64,000 nucleotides of DNA, from contig NZ_AXVL01000004.1 in the NCBI RefSeq assembly GCF_000482505.1, positions 1 to 64,000 on the forward strand. Direction: 5' to 3'. The notes below the pieces were generated by a model. It saw nothing but the letters and a program-made list of their open reading frames with translations. It made no database searches and was not told the DNA's origin. Origin of the DNA: Leptotrichia trevisanii DSM 22070. Lineage in GTDB: Bacteria; Fusobacteriota; Fusobacteriia; Fusobacteriales; Leptotrichiaceae. Each line of letters starts with the position of its first letter. Position 1 is the stretch's first letter. The translations under genes were made by a program, and so were the position numbers. Below, in pieces: positions 26,024 through 35,961 of the stretch.

Positions 26024-27763
26024 ATGTTAAAAAAATTATTTTCCCGTCTTGGCGAGTATAAAAAAAGTGCATTAATTTCACCGCTGTTTATTGGAACAGA
26101 AGTTATTTTTGAAATGCTCATTCCAACACTTATGGCTGTGATTATAGATGATGGGCTTAATGGAAATAACGGAAAGGGAGATATGAAATTTATTGTTGTA
26201 ATGGGGCTTGCAACATTTGGCGTGGCGATGTTGTCGTTGTTATGTGGAATACAGGCCAGTAAATATGCTTCTTATGCTTCAGCTGGATTTGCTAAAAATT
26301 TGAGAAAAGATTTATTTTCTAAGATACAGTCTTTTTCATTTACAAATATTGACAAATTTTCTACAGCTGGACTGATTACAAGATTTACGACAGACGTAAA
26401 TAATATTCAAAATTCGTTTCAGCTTTTAATTAGAGGATTTGTAAGGGCTCCTCTTATGATGTGTGTTGCGATATTTATGTCGTTTATGATAAGTCCGAAA
26501 CTGTCAATGATATTTATTATTGCAGTCATATTTTTAGGAAGCTTTTTAGCCTTTATTATTTTTAAGGTACATCCAATTTTTACAGCTGCAATAAGAAAGT
26601 ATGATGACATAAATTCCAGCCTTCAGGAAAATATAAACGGGATCCGTGTTGTAAAAGCGTATATTCGTGAAAAATATGAAACTAGTAAATTCAAGAAGGC
26701 TACTGAAAGTTTGAGAAGCATGCTGTTAAAAGGAGAAAATATTATAATATTCGTATCTCCTGTAATGCAGATAACAGTATTTGGATGTATTATGCTGCTT
26801 TCATGGTTTGGAGCAAAGATGATTGTTGTAAATGAGCTGACAACTGGGCAGCTTACAAGTCTTTTTGCTTATACAACCAATATTCTTATGAGTCTTCTTA
26901 TGCTTGCGATGATGCTTGTAAATATTGTGTTTTCAAGAGCATCTGGAGATAGAATTGTGATGGTTCTAGATGAGGAGTCAAGCATTAAAAATCCTGAAAA
27001 TGGGATAACAGAGGTAAAAGATGGTTCAATCGTGTTTAAAAACGTTAATTTCAGTTACAGCAATAATCCTGAGGTGCTGAATTTGACAAAAATAAATCTG
27101 GAAATAAAGTCTGGAGAAACTATTGGAATTATCGGGGGAACTGGAAGTGCAAAATCAGCTCTTGTTCAGTTAATTCCAAGATTGTATGATGTTCTAGATG
27201 GGGAACTTCTAGTTGGCGGAGTAAATGTAAAGGATTATGATATAAAGACGCTTCGGGATAATGTGGCGATGGTTCTTCAAAAAAATGTGCTGTTTTCAGG
27301 AAGTATAAAGGATAATTTACGTTGGGGAAATGAGAATGCGACTGATGAGGAAATGGAACATGCCTGCAAATTGGCACAAGCTGATGAATTTATTCAGAAA
27401 TTTCCTAAAAAATACGATACTCGCATTGAACGTGGCGGAGCGAATGTGTCTGGAGGGCAAAGACAAAGGCTGTGTATTGCTAGAGCCTTGCTGAAATCTC
27501 CAAAAATATTAATCTTAGACGATTCAACAAGCGCAGTTGACACAAAGACAGACAAATTAATAAGAGAAGCCTTCAAAAATGAATTGCCACACATTACAAA
27601 AATTATTATCGGTCAAAGAGTATCATCAATAAAAGATTCTGATAAAATATTAGTTCTGGAAGATGGAATCATCACAGCGTCAGGAACACACGATGAACTG
27701 CTTAAAACAAGCAAGATATATCGTGAAGTTTATGAATCCCAGACAGAAGGGAGTGATAAGTAA
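26024..27763 (+). CDS. ABC exporter subunit with degenerate nucleotide site
   Basis: About 579 residues: six membrane helices (residues 1-310) and an ABC ATPase domain. Start chosen at ATG 26024; a GTG at 26012 overlaps the AAGGAAGAGG site. The ATPase shows several departures from consensus: Walker A is GGTGSAKSAL, the Walker B acidic pair is LILDDSTS (Asp for the catalytic Glu), and the switch-loop His is Gln (IIGQRVSS). The signature NVSGGQRQR is intact. This is the non-catalytic half expected of heterodimeric type IV exporters. The stop overlaps the next start by one base. Confidence 0.93.
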   Translation: MLKKLFSRLGEYKKSALISPLFIGTEVIFEMLIPTLMAVIIDDGLNGNNGKGDMKFIVVMGLATFGVAMLSLLCGIQASKYASYASAGFAKNLRKDLFSKIQSFSFTNIDKFSTAGLITRFTTDVNNIQNSFQLLIRGFVRAPLMMCVAIFMSFMISPKLSMIFIIAVIFLGSFLAFIIFKVHPIFTAAIRKYDDINSSLQENINGIRVVKAYIREKYETSKFKKATESLRSMLLKGENIIIFVSPVMQITVFGCIMLLSWFGAKMIVVNELTTGQLTSLFAYTTNILMSLLMLAMMLVNIVFSRASGDRIVMVLDEESSIKNPENGITEVKDGSIVFKNVNFSYSNNPEVLNLTKINLEIKSGETIGIIGGTGSAKSALVQLIPRLYDVLDGELLVGGVNVKDYDIKTLRDNVAMVLQKNVLFSGSIKDNLRWGNENATDEEMEHACKLAQADEFIQKFPKKYDTRIERGGANVSGGQRQRLCIARALLKSPKILILDDSTSAVDTKTDKLIREAFKNELPHITKIIIGQRVSSIKDSDKILVLEDGIITASGTHDELLKTSKIYREVYESQTEGSDK

Positions 27764-29658
27764 TGAGTAAAAATAAAAAAACTGAAAATTCTCAATCTCA
27801 AAATCAGATAAAAGGATTAATACGATTATTAGGATACATGTTTAGACATTATAAAATACAGACGTTGTTTGTTGTTATATTTATTTGTCTAAGTTCGTTT
27901 GGGATGGTTGTTGGTACGATGTACTCAAAAGAATTGATTGACGGAATCATTATGCCTAATATTGGAAAAAATAACCCCAATTTTATTAATGAGCTTGTCA
28001 ATTTAATTTTAAAAATGGTGGCTGTATATGGAGGAGCTGTTATTTGTACATATATTTATGAAATATTTATGATTTATGTTGCACAGGGAACATTGAAAAA
28101 GTTAAGAGATGACGTGTTTATACACATGGAATCGCTTCCTATAAAGTATTTTGATACAAATGCACACGGAGATATAATGAGCGTCTATTCAAGTGATATT
28201 GACGCTTTAAGAAATATGCTGGTAGAAAGCTTGTCACAGGTAATATCTTCGATTATTACAATTATAAGTGTTCTTATTTCAATGTTCATCTTAAATATCC
28301 CGCTAACAATTTTTGTAGTAATAATGATTATAATTATGATTATCACAACAAAGACTATTTCTTCCAAAAGCTCAAAGAACTATACTGCACAACAAAGAAA
28401 TATCGGAATTGTAAATGGATATGTGGAAGAAATGATAGAAGGGCTGAAAGTTGTAAAAGTATTTTCATACGAGAAAAAAGCTGACGAACGTTTTAATAAG
28501 TTGAATACGGCATTATTTAACAGGGCAAACAATGCAATGAAATTTGCAAACATTCTAGGCCCTGCTGTTGGAAATCTTGGAAATATAAACTTTGTACTTA
28601 CAGCAGTTCTTGGCTCAATAATTGTGTTTAATAATATTGCAGGCTTTACAATCGGAGGGCTTGTATCATTTTTGCAGTTTATAAAAGTAATAAATCAGCC
28701 AGTTTCACAAATTGCACAGCAATTAACATCAGTAATATTGGCATCGGCTGGAGCTCAAAGAGTATTTAACCTGCTAGATCAGGCATCTGAACAAGATAAT
28801 GGCTATGTAACTCTTGTAAACGCAAATATTGATGAAAATGGAAACATTACAGAAACTGAAAAGCACACAGGTGTATGGGCTTGGAAATATCCGCATTCTG
28901 ACGGAACAATTTCTTATGAAAGACTGATGGGAGATGTTGTTTTTGAAGATGTAACATTTGGATATAATGATGAAAATACAATACTTCACAATATCAATCT
29001 TTATGCAAAGCCGGGAGAAAAAATTGCCTTCGTTGGTGCAACAGGAGCTGGAAAAACTACAATTACAAATTTAATTAACAGATTTTACGATATTAATTCT
29101 GGAAAAATCCGATATGATGGAATTAACATTGAAAAAATAAAAAAACAGGATTTAAGAGAATCGCTTGGAATTGTATTACAGGACACACATTTGTTCTCTG
29201 GAACAGTTGCCGACAACATTAGATATGGAAAACTTGATGCAACAGATGAAGAAGTGTATGCGGCTGCAAAACTTGCCAATGCTGATCATTTTATAAAACA
29301 CTTGCCACAAGGCTACGACACCTATTTAAGCGGTGATGGTTCCAGCCTTTCACAAGGACAACGGCAATTATTATCAATAGCAAGAGCAGCAATCGCCGAT
29401 CCACCAGTCTTAATTCTGGATGAAGCAACTTCAAGCATCGATACAAGAACAGAAAAAATCGTGCAGGAAGGAATGGACAAGTTGATGGTGGGAAGAACGG
29501 TATTTGTAATTGCCCACAGGCTTTCAACTATCAAAAATTCCGATGTAATAATGGTACTTGATCAAGGAAAAATTATCGAACGTGGAAATCACAATGAACT
29601 GATTGCACAAAAAGGAACTTATTATCAGCTTTATACAGGCGGATTTGAAAATCAGTAA
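27763..29658 (+). CDS. ABC exporter subunit with canonical Walker B
   Basis: A 631-residue partner of the upstream subunit: six membrane helices, then an ABC ATPase with Walker A GATGAGKTT, Walker B LILDEATSS (catalytic Glu) and switch His in VIAHRLST. Its signature is altered to LSQGQRQ, so it completes the degenerate composite site together with the other subunit. A 40-residue insert (VTLVNANIDENGNITETEKH...) sits between the transmembrane and ATPase domains. Together they form a MdlAB/BmrCD-like multidrug or lipid/peptide exporter; the substrate is not evident. Confidence 0.94.
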   Translation: MSKNKKTENSQSQNQIKGLIRLLGYMFRHYKIQTLFVVIFICLSSFGMVVGTMYSKELIDGIIMPNIGKNNPNFINELVNLILKMVAVYGGAVICTYIYEIFMIYVAQGTLKKLRDDVFIHMESLPIKYFDTNAHGDIMSVYSSDIDALRNMLVESLSQVISSIITIISVLISMFILNIPLTIFVVIMIIIMIITTKTISSKSSKNYTAQQRNIGIVNGYVEEMIEGLKVVKVFSYEKKADERFNKLNTALFNRANNAMKFANILGPAVGNLGNINFVLTAVLGSIIVFNNIAGFTIGGLVSFLQFIKVINQPVSQIAQQLTSVILASAGAQRVFNLLDQASEQDNGYVTLVNANIDENGNITETEKHTGVWAWKYPHSDGTISYERLMGDVVFEDVTFGYNDENTILHNINLYAKPGEKIAFVGATGAGKTTITNLINRFYDINSGKIRYDGINIEKIKKQDLRESLGIVLQDTHLFSGTVADNIRYGKLDATDEEVYAAAKLANADHFIKHLPQGYDTYLSGDGSSLSQGQRQLLSIARAAIADPPVLILDEATSSIDTRTEKIVQEGMDKLMVGRTVFVIAHRLSTIKNSDVIMVLDQGKIIERGNHNELIAQKGTYYQLYTGGFENQ

Positions 29659-29718
29659 ATTAAATGATTTAATTTTAATTATGTTATTAGAGTAATATTC
29701 ATAAAAACCAGAGTATTT

Positions 29719-29746
29719 GAAAAGAGTGGTACTATCCACTCTTTTT
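29719..29746 (+). terminator. Terminator of the ABC exporter operon
   Basis: AAAGAGTGG pairs perfectly with CCACTCTTT across six bases, followed by T. It may also serve the opposing region. Confidence 0.9.
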
Positions 29747-29764
29747 AATTGTAAAAAATTAATT

Positions 29765-30019
29765 TTAATAATGTCCTCTGCAAGAAATTATCCATAAAAC
29801 CCCGTTTTCATCAATGGCATAGACAAGCCTGTTAGTTTTCGTCAATTCTTCAACTAAATACTTTTCTATATTTCAAAGCTTCAGATTTACCTATTCCATT
29901 CAATGCTCCATTTCTTTCAATATCTTTTATGAGTTCGTTAATCCTTTTTAAAGTTTTTTATCTTGAGATTGCCAATATAAATAATCTGCTCAGCCATCAT
30001 CAGTCCATAATTTATTCAT
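29765..30019 (-). pseudogene. yoeB: Decayed YoeB-type toxin
   Basis: On the minus strand ATG 30019 begins MNKLWTDDG, then TGA stands where a Trp is expected (WADYLYWQSQDKK follows). A missing A in an A run shifts the frame before TLKRINELIKDIERNGALNGIGKSEAL, another TGA follows, and an extra A precedes NRLVYAID. The end IISCRGHY is the typical YoeB C-terminus. At least two nonsense and two frameshift lesions are visible. YoeB is a ribosome-dependent mRNA endonuclease; this copy cannot be made. Confidence 0.85.
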
Positions 30020-30104
30020 CGTCGGCCTCGATTAAATCATGAACTTGTCCTTTTCCACTTTTCATCTGAGAATGCCATCTATCCTTTTTTGCAAGATAAT
30101 GTAT
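30012..30104 (-). pseudogene. yefM: C-terminal remnant of a YefM-type antitoxin
   Basis: About 30 codons, ending MKSGKGQVHDLIEADDE and TAA, overlap the yoeB start by eight bases, the normal antitoxin-toxin arrangement. The DNA-binding N-terminus is gone: the frame runs straight back into the stop codon of the gene at 30111, so a deletion joined the two. Confidence 0.75.
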
Positions 30105-30110
30105 TTTTAT

Positions 30111-31103
30111 TTAAAAAATTTTTTTAAAGTTTTCATACATTTTTTGAACTTCATTATCATTATAAATATCTTCATAAGCATTAACAATAATTTCAAGTTC
30201 TTTTAAGAAATCTTTTTTAGAAACTATTTCTATATTTTCCTTTTCTCTTTCATTTTTATATTTTTCTGGTATTAGTACTTTTGCCTCATTTTCATATATA
30301 AGGTTACTAAATTTACCATAACTGTTTCCGTATAAAAGATTCATTCCACTATTATGGCTCATCAAAAAATAGTTATTATATTCTATTATAAAACTCTCAT
30401 CTTTTTCGGAAACAACAAATTTTATATCATAACCATCATACATTCCAAAAAAATCCTTTTCTTTTTCTATAAATTTTTTCTTATTTTCATTCAGAAATTC
30501 TTTTAAATTATTTGAACCTAATAAATATGAAAAAAATTTCTTTTTTATATTGATATCCCAATAATTTATTTCTTTCAATTGATAATTTATAAGACCTAAA
30601 ATATATTTATTTTCATCCAAATTATAATTATAAAGGAAATTTCTAAGATTATCTCTTATAAAAATATTTTTAACATTTAAATTCACCTTATAATTTCTAA
30701 ATTCATTTTTATAAATGGAATATTTTATTAATTCTTGCTCTATAAATCCTATCATATCTCCATAACAATGGATATTTTTTAAATAATAAGTAATAAAATA
30801 AAGCAAAAATTCTTCATATTCGTAATAAACTTCAATTTCATTTTCTTCAGAATAAAAAACATATATACATCCAGAGTTTTCTTTTTTTACTTCTTTCGAT
30901 ACAGTATCAATTTCGTAACTAACATTATTTATAGAGGCGTACAAATATTCTCCATCTCCAACACTTGTATTATCAAAATAAAAGCCATCTATAATTATAG
31001 GGAAGTTTCCAATATAATCAGCTACTTTTTCAAAAAAATCATACTTATTCATTCCTAACTCTTCATAAAAATTATCTTTTATTTTTTTGATTCTCATTTT
31101 CAT
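30111..31103 (-). CDS. Hypothetical protein, aromatic and lysine-rich
   Basis: About 330 residues from ATG 31103 (MKMRIKKIKDNFYEEL), which has AAAGGGAAAAAG upstream; a longer frame from 31175 has no site. Soluble, no signal peptide. It contains a two-part pattern with a Tyr/Phe-rich N-terminal half and a C-terminal DGYDIKFVVSEKDESFIIEY segment. No family recognised; the style resembles orphan immunity proteins. It is directly followed by the antitoxin remnant. Confidence 0.7.
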   Translation of the reverse strand: MKMRIKKIKDNFYEELGMNKYDFFEKVADYIGNFPIIIDGFYFDNTSVGDGEYLYASINNVSYEIDTVSKEVKKENSGCIYVFYSEENEIEVYYEYEEFLLYFITYYLKNIHCYGDMIGFIEQELIKYSIYKNEFRNYKVNLNVKNIFIRDNLRNFLYNYNLDENKYILGLINYQLKEINYWDINIKKKFFSYLLGSNNLKEFLNENKKKFIEKEKDFFGMYDGYDIKFVVSEKDESFIIEYNNYFLMSHNSGMNLLYGNSYGKFSNLIYENEAKVLIPEKYKNEREKENIEIVSKKDFLKELEIIVNAYEDIYNDNEVQKMYENFKKIF

Positions 31104-31196
31104 CTTTTTCCCTTTTTTAAATATTTCAATAGTTTTTATATAATTTATTATAGTATTTTTTAAATAAAACATCAATAAAAAAATAAAAACAAGAAA

Positions 31197-31225
31197 TTGA
31201 CAATTATGATAAAATGTACTAAAAT
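31197..31225 (+). promoter_or_regulatory. Promoter of vapD
   Basis: A perfect TTGACA and TAAAAT separated by 17 bases, about 36 bases before the start codon. One of the strongest promoter matches in the window. Confidence 0.8.
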
Positions 31226-31260
31226 ATTGTTGTAAAATATTTAAAAGAGGAGGGATACAG

Positions 31261-31545
31261 ATGTATGCAATTGCATTTGATTTAAAAATTGATGATTTGA
31301 AAAAAAATTATGGGGATTCATATAACAGGGCTTACGATGAAATTCGACAGGAATTGGAAATACTGGGTTTTGAATGGACACAAGGTAGTTTATATGTGAA
31401 TAGTACTGAAAAAAATACTTTAGCTGAAGTTTATAAAGCCATAACAAAACTAAAATCTATCGAATGGTTTAAAAATTCTGTAAGGGATATTAGAGCTTTT
31501 AAAGTTGAGGACTGGAGTGATTTTACAGCTATCGTGAAAGAATGA
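31261..31545 (+). CDS. vapD: VapD-like endoribonuclease
   Basis: A 94-residue protein of the virulence-associated protein D family, Cas2-like ferredoxin-fold RNases that act as toxins or affect persistence in other bacteria. [13 protein letters not shown] at the N-terminus with the first-strand Asp, [23 protein letters not shown] and [20 protein letters not shown] are typical. Length is normal. GAGGAGGG precedes the ATG. No antitoxin gene is seen upstream, and no CRISPR array or cas genes are present. Confidence 0.93.
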   Translation: MYAIAFDLKIDDLKKNYGDSYNRAYDEIRQELEILGFEWTQGSLYVNSTEKNTLAEVYKAITKLKSIEWFKNSVRDIRAFKVEDWSDFTAIVKE

Positions 31546-31567
31546 TATAATAAAAATGGAGAAAAAT

Positions 31568-32479
31568 GTGAAAGATAAAATTAAAAATGGGATTTATATC
31601 GTATATTTACTGTTTCTTTTTCGAAATATAATTATATTTTCAAGTGGTTATTCAGGATATACAACCAGAATAATAATATTGTCAAATTTGGCAACTTGTG
31701 TTGCTTTATCATTAATTATCGCTTTAAAGACAAAAAAATTTAATATTTATTGGGTAACGATGATAATTGGTATTTCTATTTTTGGAATGAAATATTCTGG
31801 ATTTAATGATATGAATAAATTTTGGAATATAGTTATTATATATGTGTATGTTATTTTTTCGATATTTCAATTAATTTTATTTTCTATTACAAGATATTTG
31901 AAGCAAAAAAGTTTAAAAAGATTAATAAAAGTGATACTATACTTTTTTAGTTGTTACTTTTTTACTGAATTTTATAATCAGCATTACTGTGAACCTAAAC
32001 AGATAGTTTACAGTACAGAAATATCAAATATAAAAAATGAAAATGAAATGCTTGAAATAATTCATAAAATGCCAATGGTTAAAAGAATTTATTATAAAGA
32101 GAATAAAAAGGAAATAATTTATCCAAAGTCTGATTATTTTCCCTTTAATTTTGGTTTTATTCCTGATAATGAAAATAAAAATATGATAATGATTTCTTTA
32201 AGCACATATATAAATTATGAAAGTATGGATAGATTAGCGGAAAAAGTAAATGGATATTTAACATTAGTGAATAAAAGTAATGAAAAAATTTATTTGTATA
32301 TGGTAACTGACAAAAGTACAGATTCTATATTAAGCGAATATGAACTTGAAAATAAAAATATTAAAAAAGTACACAAATTGAAAGATTTAAGAGAAACAGA
32401 TAATATGTTAGAATTGTTTTTATACTTACCAGCGAGTCTGATAAAAGGAGAAAGTGATGCTGATGGGAAAGATGAGTAG
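31568..32479 (+). CDS. Membrane protein of unknown function
   Basis: About 303 residues. The longer frame from ATG 31556 covers the GGAG at 31558, so GTG 31568 is the better start. Four hydrophobic segments lie in the first 135 residues (for example YIVYLLFLFRNIIIF and CVALSLIIAL), then a soluble C-terminal domain of about 165 residues that ends in a charged tail. It starts 23 bases after vapD and is probably co-transcribed. No family recognised. Confidence 0.75.
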   Translation: MKDKIKNGIYIVYLLFLFRNIIIFSSGYSGYTTRIIILSNLATCVALSLIIALKTKKFNIYWVTMIIGISIFGMKYSGFNDMNKFWNIVIIYVYVIFSIFQLILFSITRYLKQKSLKRLIKVILYFFSCYFFTEFYNQHYCEPKQIVYSTEISNIKNENEMLEIIHKMPMVKRIYYKENKKEIIYPKSDYFPFNFGFIPDNENKNMIMISLSTYINYESMDRLAEKVNGYLTLVNKSNEKIYLYMVTDKSTDSILSEYELENKNIKKVHKLKDLRETDNMLELFLYLPASLIKGESDADGKDE

Positions 32480-32595
32480 TGGAAAAAAATTGAATACAAA
32501 CTTAATGGACAAACTTTATAATAATACATAAAATATCGAATGAGAAATGATTCGGATAAAATAGAAATATTATAATTTAAGGAAATTAATAAAAC

Positions 32596-33258
32596 ATGAA
32601 AAATATAATTATAACATTAATAAAAATCTCTATTGTCTTATTTATTTTTTTATTTTGCTTTGTGCAATATTTTATAATAAAAGAATATATAAATGATAGA
32701 AAAGCCGTAAATGAAAATAGAAAAGTAGATTATGTAATAATACTGGGAGCAAGAGTAAAAGGAGAAAAGCCGACTAAGTCGCTTATGGAAAGGATAAAGG
32801 CTGCAACGGAATATTTAAAGAAAAATCCAGAAGTTAAGGTTATTGCAACTGGTGGACAAGGGAAAAATGAAAATGTGGCAGAAGGATTGGCGATAAAAAG
32901 GGAACTTTTGAAAAATGGAATTAGTGAGGATAGAATTATTTTGGAGGATAAATCTAAGAATACTGTTGAGAATTTTAGACTCAGTCTTGAGAAGATAAAA
33001 AATATTGAAAATAGTAAAAATATTTTAAACAATAATGAAAAAAATCGAAAAATTAAAGTCTTGATTACAACAAATGATTATCATATTTTCCGTTCTAAAA
33101 ATATTGCTAGAAAAGTTGGATTTGACAATGAAAATTATGAAATTTACGGACTTCCAGCGAAAACACTACTTATTTCCATACCAAAATCATATTTTAGGGA
33201 ATTTTTGTCAAATGTAAATTATTTTATTTTTCAGTCTGGCAATCAGCTTTTAAAATAA
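32596..33258 (+). CDS. YdcF/SanA family (DUF218) envelope protein
   Basis: A 220-residue protein with one N-terminal membrane span (residues 3-25) and a DUF218 domain: DYVIILGARVKGEKPTKSL, IATGGQGKNE, AEGLAIKRELLKNGI, LEDKSKNTVENF, then TTNDYHIFRS with the conserved His. SanA and ElyC in enterobacteria act in envelope integrity and lipid-carrier metabolism; the exact reaction is unsettled. AAGGAA lies before the ATG. Confidence 0.9.
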   Translation: MKNIIITLIKISIVLFIFLFCFVQYFIIKEYINDRKAVNENRKVDYVIILGARVKGEKPTKSLMERIKAATEYLKKNPEVKVIATGGQGKNENVAEGLAIKRELLKNGISEDRIILEDKSKNTVENFRLSLEKIKNIENSKNILNNNEKNRKIKVLITTNDYHIFRSKNIARKVGFDNENYEIYGLPAKTLLISIPKSYFREFLSNVNYFIFQSGNQLLK

Positions 33259-33342
33259 ACTGAAATTAAATAAATTTTGATAAAATATTTTTGTTAAAGA
33301 CTATGAAAAAATGTAAAATTATTATATAATATGAATAATGCT

Positions 33343-33373
33343 GAGTAACTAGGTTCGGATGGAATAGTTACTC
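33343..33373 (+). other. Perfect hairpin in the lepA leader
   Basis: GAGTAACT and AGTTACTC are perfectly complementary across a 15-base loop (33351-33365), followed by ATTTTATAAA. A TATAAT-like box stands just before it (33325-33330), so it would lie near the 5' end of a lepA transcript. It may instead be the terminator of the upstream gene. Confidence 0.5.
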
Positions 33374-33420
33374 ATTTTATAAAATATACTAAAAGATGAT
33401 AGACGGAGGAAACAATATAA

Positions 33421-35217
33421 ATGTTAGATCAAAAGAATAAAAGAAATTTTTCGATAATAGCACATATTGATCACGGAAAATCTACTATTGCGGACAGGCT
33501 TTTAGAGCAGACAGGGACTGTAACCCAAAGGGAAATGGTGGATCAGTTGCTGGACAGTATGGATTTAGAAAGGGAAAAAGGGATAACGATTAAGGCACAG
33601 GCAGTTACGTTGAAGTATAAGGCTCGAAACGGGGAGACTTATGAGTTAAATTTAATTGATACGCCAGGTCACGTTGACTTTATTTACGAAGTATCAAGAT
33701 CACTTGCAGCTTGTGACGGGGCCTTGCTTGTAGTTGACGCTGCACAGGGAATTGAAGCACAGACATTGGCAAATGTGTATTTGGCTTTGGAAAACGATTT
33801 GGAAATATTGCCTGTAATAAATAAAATTGACTTACCTTCAGCGGATCCTGATAAGGTTAAGCTCGAAATAGAGGAAGTTATTGGGCTTCCAGCAGATGAT
33901 GCTGTTCTTGTTTCTGGAAAAACTGGATTTGGAATTGAAGATTTGCTGGAATCAATTATTGAGCATATTCCTGCACCTAAAGGAGAAATTAACAATCCTT
34001 TGAAGGCGTTAATTTTTGACTCTCATTATGATGATTTTAGAGGAGTTATAACGTACATTAGAATAATCGAAGGGAAAATTGCAAAAGGAGACAGAATTAA
34101 AATTATGTCTACCGAAAAGGAATTTGACGTATTGGAAGTTGGGATTTTTTCGCCTAAAATGAAGGAAGTTGATGAATTGACAGTTGGCTCAGTTGGATAT
34201 ATTATTACGGGAATTAAGTCAATCAAAGATACACAAGTTGGGGATACAATTACGCATGTAAAAAATCCGACAGATACAGCTTTTGAAGGATACCGTCCTG
34301 CATTAAGCATGGTTTTTGCGGGAATTTATCCAGTTTCAACAGATGATTATGAAGATTTAAGGGAAGCATTGGAAAAATTACAGTTGAATGATGCTTCGTT
34401 ATCTTATGCCCCAGAGACTTCACTTGCATTGGGATTTGGATTTAGATGTGGATTTCTAGGGCTTTTGCACATGGAAATAGTTGTAGAAAGATTGCGTCGT
34501 GAATTTAACATTGACTTGATTTCAACAGCACCATCGGTTAAATATAACGTAACACCTGAACAAGGGGAAATGATTGTAATTGACAACCCTGCGGAATTTC
34601 CAGAAGGGAAAAAGTACATTGAAGAGCCTTATGTAAAAGGGACAATTATTGTTCCAAAGGATTATGTTGGAAACGTAATGGAGCTTTGTCAGGAAAAAAG
34701 AGGAACTTTCCTTAACATGAATTACCTTGATGAAACTCGTACAATGATAAGTTATGATTTGCCACTTGCAGAAATAGTAATTGATTTTTATGATAAATTA
34801 AAATCACGTACAAAAGGGTATGCTTCATTTGAATATGAAATGATTGGATACAAGGAATCAGACTTGGTAAAAGTGGATATTTTGGTAAGCGGAAATCCAG
34901 TAGATGCCTTTTCATTCATTGCTCATAAAGATAATGCCTATTACAGAGGGCGTGCAATCGTTGAAAAATTAAAAGATGTAATTCCAAGACAGCAGTTTGA
35001 AATACCATTGCAGGCTGCATTAGGTACAAAAATAATTGCAAGGGAAACAATTAAGGCACTTAGAAAGAACGTACTTGCAAAATGTTATGGTGGAGATATT
35101 ACACGTAAGAAAAAATTATTAGAAAAACAAAAAGAAGGTAAAAAACGTATGAAGGCAATCGGAAATGTAGAAATACCGCAAGAAGCGTTTTTATCAATAT
35201 TAAAACTAAATGATTAA
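33421..35217 (+). CDS. lepA: Elongation factor 4 (LepA)
   Basis: A 598-residue ribosome-associated GTPase that can back-translocate stalled ribosomes and affects initiation. G motifs are present: AHIDHGKST (G1), GITIKAQ (G2 region), DTPGH (G3), NKIDLP (G4). The LepA-specific C-terminal domain is seen in [25 protein letters not shown] and [13 protein letters not shown]. Length matches the family. ACGGAGGAAAC precedes the ATG. Confidence 0.99.
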   Translation: MLDQKNKRNFSIIAHIDHGKSTIADRLLEQTGTVTQREMVDQLLDSMDLEREKGITIKAQAVTLKYKARNGETYELNLIDTPGHVDFIYEVSRSLAACDGALLVVDAAQGIEAQTLANVYLALENDLEILPVINKIDLPSADPDKVKLEIEEVIGLPADDAVLVSGKTGFGIEDLLESIIEHIPAPKGEINNPLKALIFDSHYDDFRGVITYIRIIEGKIAKGDRIKIMSTEKEFDVLEVGIFSPKMKEVDELTVGSVGYIITGIKSIKDTQVGDTITHVKNPTDTAFEGYRPALSMVFAGIYPVSTDDYEDLREALEKLQLNDASLSYAPETSLALGFGFRCGFLGLLHMEIVVERLRREFNIDLISTAPSVKYNVTPEQGEMIVIDNPAEFPEGKKYIEEPYVKGTIIVPKDYVGNVMELCQEKRGTFLNMNYLDETRTMISYDLPLAEIVIDFYDKLKSRTKGYASFEYEMIGYKESDLVKVDILVSGNPVDAFSFIAHKDNAYYRGRAIVEKLKDVIPRQQFEIPLQAALGTKIIARETIKALRKNVLAKCYGGDITRKKKLLEKQKEGKKRMKAIGNVEIPQEAFLSILKLND

Positions 35218-35259
35218 TTTTTTATATCTTGTGTAAAAATATAAGGAAAAGAGAAAAAA

Positions 35260-35898
35260 GTGAACAAAGAAAAAAAAATAAATAAGAATATAATATTTTT
35301 TGATGTGGAAACAAATGGATTTCAGGGAAGTTCAGTTTTGTCAATGTCTGCAATAAAAGTGAATTATAATTCTGAAAATACTGGAGAAGAAAGAAATAAG
35401 TGGAAAAAAGTGTCGGAATTTAACAGATTTTATTTCAGAAATGAAGGCGAAGAGTTAAATGAAGGTGCAGTTAGTGTAAACGGCTTGACAGACGATGTAA
35501 TTTTAAGTGAAAGAAAGAGCATCATTCAAAATACAGGAATTGAATATCCTTTGACTTTTAAGGAAGATATGGATAATTTCTTTTTATTCTGTCAGGACAC
35601 AAGCCATTTTGTCGCCCATAACATAAAATTTGACAGAAGTTTCGTAGATTTCCCGTTACAAAATCAATTTGACACAATGCTAACAAATATAGACATCGTT
35701 AAAGTAAACGGTTCTTCGTACGGAAATTACAAATGGCCAAAACTTATGGAATGTGCCAATTATTATAATATTCCATTTGAAGAAAGCCAGCTGCACGGCA
35801 GTTATTACGATGTTTTAATAATGTTTAGAATTTTCTTCAAGATGATGAAGCATAAAACTGGAAATAAGCGGATTTTAGAATTTTTAGAAAAAGAATAA
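35260..35898 (+). CDS. DnaQ-like DEDDh 3'-5' exonuclease
   Basis: A 212-residue protein. Exo I is IIFFDVETNG (Asp15, Glu17), Exo II FVAHNIKFDRSF (around residues 122-133) and Exo III HGSYYDV with His and Asp around 179-184, together the DEDDh active site. It lacks polymerase or BRCT domains, so it is a stand-alone exonuclease rather than the DnaQ proofreading subunit. Start is GTG 35260, 42 bases after lepA. A PLD/helicase gene follows 63 bases later in the same direction, suggesting they work together. Confidence 0.85.
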   Translation: MNKEKKINKNIIFFDVETNGFQGSSVLSMSAIKVNYNSENTGEERNKWKKVSEFNRFYFRNEGEELNEGAVSVNGLTDDVILSERKSIIQNTGIEYPLTFKEDMDNFFLFCQDTSHFVAHNIKFDRSFVDFPLQNQFDTMLTNIDIVKVNGSSYGNYKWPKLMECANYYNIPFEESQLHGSYYDVLIMFRIFFKMMKHKTGNKRILEFLEKE

Positions 35899-35961
35899 TT
35901 TCTGAAAAAATATTTATGTAAAGTCAAAAAATAGAATTAAAGTAAAATAAATGGAGTGAAA

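Noticed and set aside
29765-30019. Selenocysteine or programmed recoding at the TGA codons of yoeB
   Set aside because: Additional frameshifts in the same gene make decay the simpler reading.
31261-31545. VapD read as a Cas2 protein of a CRISPR system
   Set aside because: The fold is related, but no cas genes and no direct-repeat/spacer array occur anywhere in the window.
33343-33373. T-box antiterminator before lepA
   Set aside because: GGATGGAAT in the loop is suggestive, but the rest of the T-box core and a specifier stem are absent.
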